Of a DNA stretch of 8,372 bases, positions 6,482 through 8,372 are shown piece after piece. The notes under the pieces were generated by a model that saw only the letters and a program-made list of their open reading frames with translations, did no database searches and had not been told where the DNA came from. Made by a program: the position numbers and the translations under genes. Every line of letters begins with the position of its first letter. The stretch's first letter is position 1. The DNA comes from Acidobacteriota bacterium (lineage in GTDB: Bacteria > Acidobacteriota > Terriglobia > Terriglobales > Acidobacteriaceae): the NCBI GenBank assembly GCA_021781255.1, contig JAJXXG010001287.1, positions 1 to 8,372 on the forward strand, in the 5' to 3' direction.

Positions 6482-7588
6482 GTGAAAGTATCGGTGTTTT
6501 GTTTATCGGCTGTGTTGCTCATGGGTTGTGGCGGCCCTGGTAGGTTGAACGCCGCGCCCGGAACGAAGGCAGCCGTCCCCGCCGTCTCCACCACTCCCGC
6601 GCAGAACGGCGCAGTGATCGTGAGCCTCGCCACCAGTAGTGCCGGCGCCACCATTTACTACACCGTGGATGGAAGCGAGCCCTCCACGGTGTCGCAAATC
6701 TATCAAGCGCCGTTTCTGGTTGCGTCGAACCTCACGGTGAAGGCCATCGCCGTTGTATCCGGCAGTGCGAGCAGCGTCGCCAGCCAGAGTTTTACGCCCA
6801 ATATTCCATCGGGCGCCCTTGTCTGGAGCGACGAGTTTGCAAATTCCACTGGAACGAACGCGCAACCAAACCCGCACGTCTGGACCTACGACACCGGCAA
6901 CAACGGCTTTGGCAATCACGAACTCGAGAACTATTGCGCATGGGGTTCGAATGCTGCGCCATGCTCCACGGGAAGCCCCAGCGTATTTGTTGGCGCAGAT
7001 GGATATCTGCATATTGTTGCCCAGCACACGTCGAGCGGCGACTACACCTCGGCGCGCCTCAATACGCAGGGACTGTTCAGCTTCCAGTACGGCCGTTTTG
7101 AGATGCGCGCGCGTGTGCCGGAGGCGCAGGGCTTCTGGCCTGCGGGCTGGCTGATGGGCAACAACATTGCAACGGTGGGCTGGCCTGCCTGCGGCGAAAT
7201 GGACGTGCTGGAGCGCGTGAATGCGGCCAAAACGCCTGACTGGAATGAAGGCTCGGTGCATGGAGTCGGCTTTACCGGCGACATTGGCCTGGGCACGGTC
7301 ATCAACTTCCCCAGCGGTCAGACGGCGGCTGACTGGCATACCTATGGCATGATCTGGTCTAAAGGCACGGTAGCCTATTACATCGATGACCCGGCTCATC
7401 CCTACGTGACCTACACAACGGCGGACATGAAGAAGCTGAATGGCGCAGAGTGGCCCTTTGACGCAGGCCAAAGCAGCTTTATCCTGCTCAACCTGGCCAT
7501 TGGCGGCGACTGGCCCGGCGCGCCTAACGCTTCCACTCCGTTCCCCGCAGAGATGCTGGTGGATTATGTCCGGGTGTACACCAACTGA
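6482..7588 (+). CDS. Glycoside hydrolase family 16 lipoprotein (laminarinase-like), with chitobiase-type module
   Basis: GH16 enzymes cleave beta-1,3- or mixed-linkage beta-glucans and related polysaccharides with retention. From the GTG at 6482 (GGAGG five bases upstream) the protein has 368 residues; a TTG at 6470 would add only four. The N-terminus is a lipoprotein signal with lipobox LMGC, the lipidated residue being Cys16, so the protein should be anchored to a membrane and face outward. Residues about 37-101 resemble a chitobiase/hexosaminidase C-terminal-type beta-sandwich (TIYYTVDGSEPS), common as a spacer in secreted hydrolases. Residues about 113-368 are the GH16 domain: WSDEF, GNHELENY, GRFEMRARVPEAQGFWPAGW, then ACGEMDVLE with the E-x-D-x-x-E catalytic set (nucleophile Glu239, Asp241, acid/base Glu244), then NLAIGGDWPG and a VDYVRVY end. 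The ExDxxE form is typical of laminarinases; exact substrate is inferred. It appears to be transcribed alone. Confidence 0.93.
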   Translation: MKVSVFCLSAVLLMGCGGPGRLNAAPGTKAAVPAVSTTPAQNGAVIVSLATSSAGATIYYTVDGSEPSTVSQIYQAPFLVASNLTVKAIAVVSGSASSVASQSFTPNIPSGALVWSDEFANSTGTNAQPNPHVWTYDTGNNGFGNHELENYCAWGSNAAPCSTGSPSVFVGADGYLHIVAQHTSSGDYTSARLNTQGLFSFQYGRFEMRARVPEAQGFWPAGWLMGNNIATVGWPACGEMDVLERVNAAKTPDWNEGSVHGVGFTGDIGLGTVINFPSGQTAADWHTYGMIWSKGTVAYYIDDPAHPYVTYTTADMKKLNGAEWPFDAGQSSFILLNLAIGGDWPGAPNASTPFPAEMLVDYVRVYTN

Positions 7589-7741
7589 GTGCCAGTGCCC
7601 GGAGGTGCGTTCTTCTCGCGTTCCAACCGTCAACCAATCGAGAGGGAATTGAGATACACAGCGCGCGTTGATCCGGCGGCAAAAAGCCACGCAATGCTCG
7701 TACAATCCCGTTGCCGGCCATCCCCAAAAGGGACGGGTTTC

Positions 7742-7750
7742 TGATACACT
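7742..7750 (+). promoter_or_regulatory. Candidate extended -10 promoter for tRNA-Asp
   Basis: TGATACACT has the extended -10 form TGnTAnnnT; no convincing -35 is seen. Transcription from here would leave a precursor leader of about 125 bases, including the 7821-7851 dyad. TACAAT at 7701-7706 is an alternative -10, also without a -35. The 295-base gap from the GH16 stop to the tRNA holds no gene that I can support. Confidence 0.25.
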
Positions 7751-7820
7751 CAATCTTGTTGCAGAAGCAAAAGTGCATCCTGCCCGCCCGGGCTTGGAAG
7801 CAGCCGGAAACAGTACCCCG

Positions 7821-7851
7821 GCGGAACGAATCAGGGCCTGATTTCTTCCGC
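7821..7851. other. 31-base near-perfect inverted repeat upstream of tRNA-Asp
   Basis: Two 15-base arms meet at the single central base 7836. Fourteen of fifteen positions pair, counting one G-T wobble (7828/7844), and the only mismatch is C-C (7827/7845). The arms start GCGGAACGAATCAGG at 7821. No T tract follows on either strand, so it is not a standard terminator. It lies 33 bases before the tRNA and could be a protein-binding dyad, a processing hairpin in the tRNA precursor or a small repeat element. Confidence 0.6.
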
Positions 7852-7882
7852 GAGATTCGCTTCTGCGGCCCAGGTTGCACCC

Positions 7883-7960
<78 letters not shown>

Positions 7961-8022
7961 TACATTCCAAAAAGGCTTAAGGAATGATGGCATCCACAGT
8001 GACAATCCACAATCCAATCCAC

Positions 8023-8042
8023 AAAAGGCGCTGTCTTCAGCG
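8023..8042 (-). terminator. Weak terminator-like hairpin downstream of the AraC gene
   Basis: Read on the - strand, CGCTG (8042-8038) and CAGCG (8033-8029) form a 5-bp stem with a 4-base loop, followed by CC and TTTT (8026-8023). It lies about 107 bases past the stop of the regulator gene. Both stem and T run are short. The rest of the gap 7961-8149 holds only AATCCACA repeated at 8004-8011 and 8016-8023 and a CATTCC/GGAATG dyad (7963-7968, 7981-7986). Confidence 0.25.
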
Positions 8043-8149
8043 ACTACGGTGGTCTTTAGGCGTTCCCCACGGTTTGTAGATGAGTGACTCGGCGGAGATA
8101 ATGCGCTCATTCATTGCAGCCAACGGGTATGCCGTGCGCACGACCTGCC

Positions 8150-8371
8150 TTAGTTAGCAGTAGTAGCGCGATGAGTTTCACGCCAATCGCTTGGTGGCAC
8201 GCCTTCCCAGGCGCGAAAGGCACGGCCGAATGAGTTCGGGTCTTCAAAGCCAAGCAGATATGCGGCCTCATTCAACTCCAACACAGAGTTGGAGAGGTAA
8301 TACCGCGCCATCTGGTGCCGGGCTTCATCCAAAACCCGTTGAAAGCTGGAACCGGATTCCTGCAGGCGACG
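8150..8371 (-). CDS. AraC-family transcriptional regulator, C-terminal DNA-binding domain (5'-truncated)
   Basis: The - strand frame is open to the window edge and ends at TAA (8152-8150); 73 residues are visible. They match the end of the AraC/XylS DNA-binding domain: RRLQESGSSFQRVLDEAR from the linker between the two helix-turn-helix units, then LNEAAYLLGFEDPNSFGRAFRAW, the second unit with its usual GF.....F.RAF pattern, then the G-x-x-P-S-x-x-R end. The SSFQ.VLDEAR wording resembles regulators with an N-terminal arabinose-binding-like domain, but the effector domain is outside the window, so the signal and targets are unknown. It is convergent with the tRNA and shows no evident link to the GH16 gene. 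TTG at 8332 is internal to the conserved domain and is not the start. Confidence 0.9.
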   Translation of the reverse strand, partial: RRLQESGSSFQRVLDEARHQMARYYLSNSVLELNEAAYLLGFEDPNSFGRAFRAWEGVPPSDWRETHRATTAN

Positions 8372-8372
8372 C

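Noticed and set aside
6503..7753. 416-codon - strand open frame opposite the GH16 gene
   Set aside because: It is the antisense shadow of a clear GH16 gene, with atypical Arg/His/Ala-rich composition and no motif.
8004..8023. Tandem AATCCACA copies as a repeat array
   Set aside because: There are only two exact copies in 20 bases, too few for an array or CRISPR.

Overview
The window is GC-rich, densely coded chromosomal DNA, probably from an acidobacterium of the Terriglobia/Acidobacteriaceae type. That assignment is an inference from the overall protein flavour (NuoI, MetH, a GH16 lipoprotein with a chitobiase-like module) and base composition; it was not tested by a search. Most of the window reads as ordinary housekeeping and carbohydrate-use genes. 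I see no phage, insertion sequence, CRISPR array, toxin-antitoxin pair or defence island.

Layout on the + strand. Positions 1-1143 hold the C-terminal three quarters of a UbiD-family (prenylated-FMN) decarboxylase whose N-terminus lies outside the window. Eleven bases later comes a secreted protein of unknown function (1155-2057). Then follow NuoI, the two-[4Fe-4S] ferredoxin-like subunit of respiratory complex I, standing alone without other nuo genes (2122-2589), and a 230-base leader. Next is a complete cobalamin-dependent methionine synthase, MetH (2820-6323), starting at GTG behind a strong Shine-Dalgarno. A terminator-like hairpin overlaps the metH stop codon. After it lie a candidate promoter, a leader hairpin and a family-16 glycoside hydrolase lipoprotein (6482-7588). 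A tRNA-Asp(GTC) gene follows (7884-7960), preceded by a strong 31-base dyad. On the - strand at the right edge is the C-terminal DNA-binding domain of an AraC-family regulator (8150-8371, N-terminus outside the window).

How the genes fit together. UbiD-family enzymes include quinone-biosynthesis decarboxylases and NuoI belongs to a quinone-reducing complex, so the left part may have a respiratory theme, but the link is only by proximity. MetH makes methionine from homocysteine and methyl-tetrahydrofolate. The GH16 lipoprotein probably cleaves beta-1,3- or mixed-linkage beta-glucans at the cell surface or in the periplasm. The tRNA and the AraC gene look like independent units.

I do not see convincing evidence for a new multi-gene system. 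The points most worth a second look are the isolated nuoI with a possible leaderless start, the structured metH leader with no known riboswitch consensus, the uncharacterised secreted protein coupled to the decarboxylase gene, and the dyad just upstream of the tRNA.
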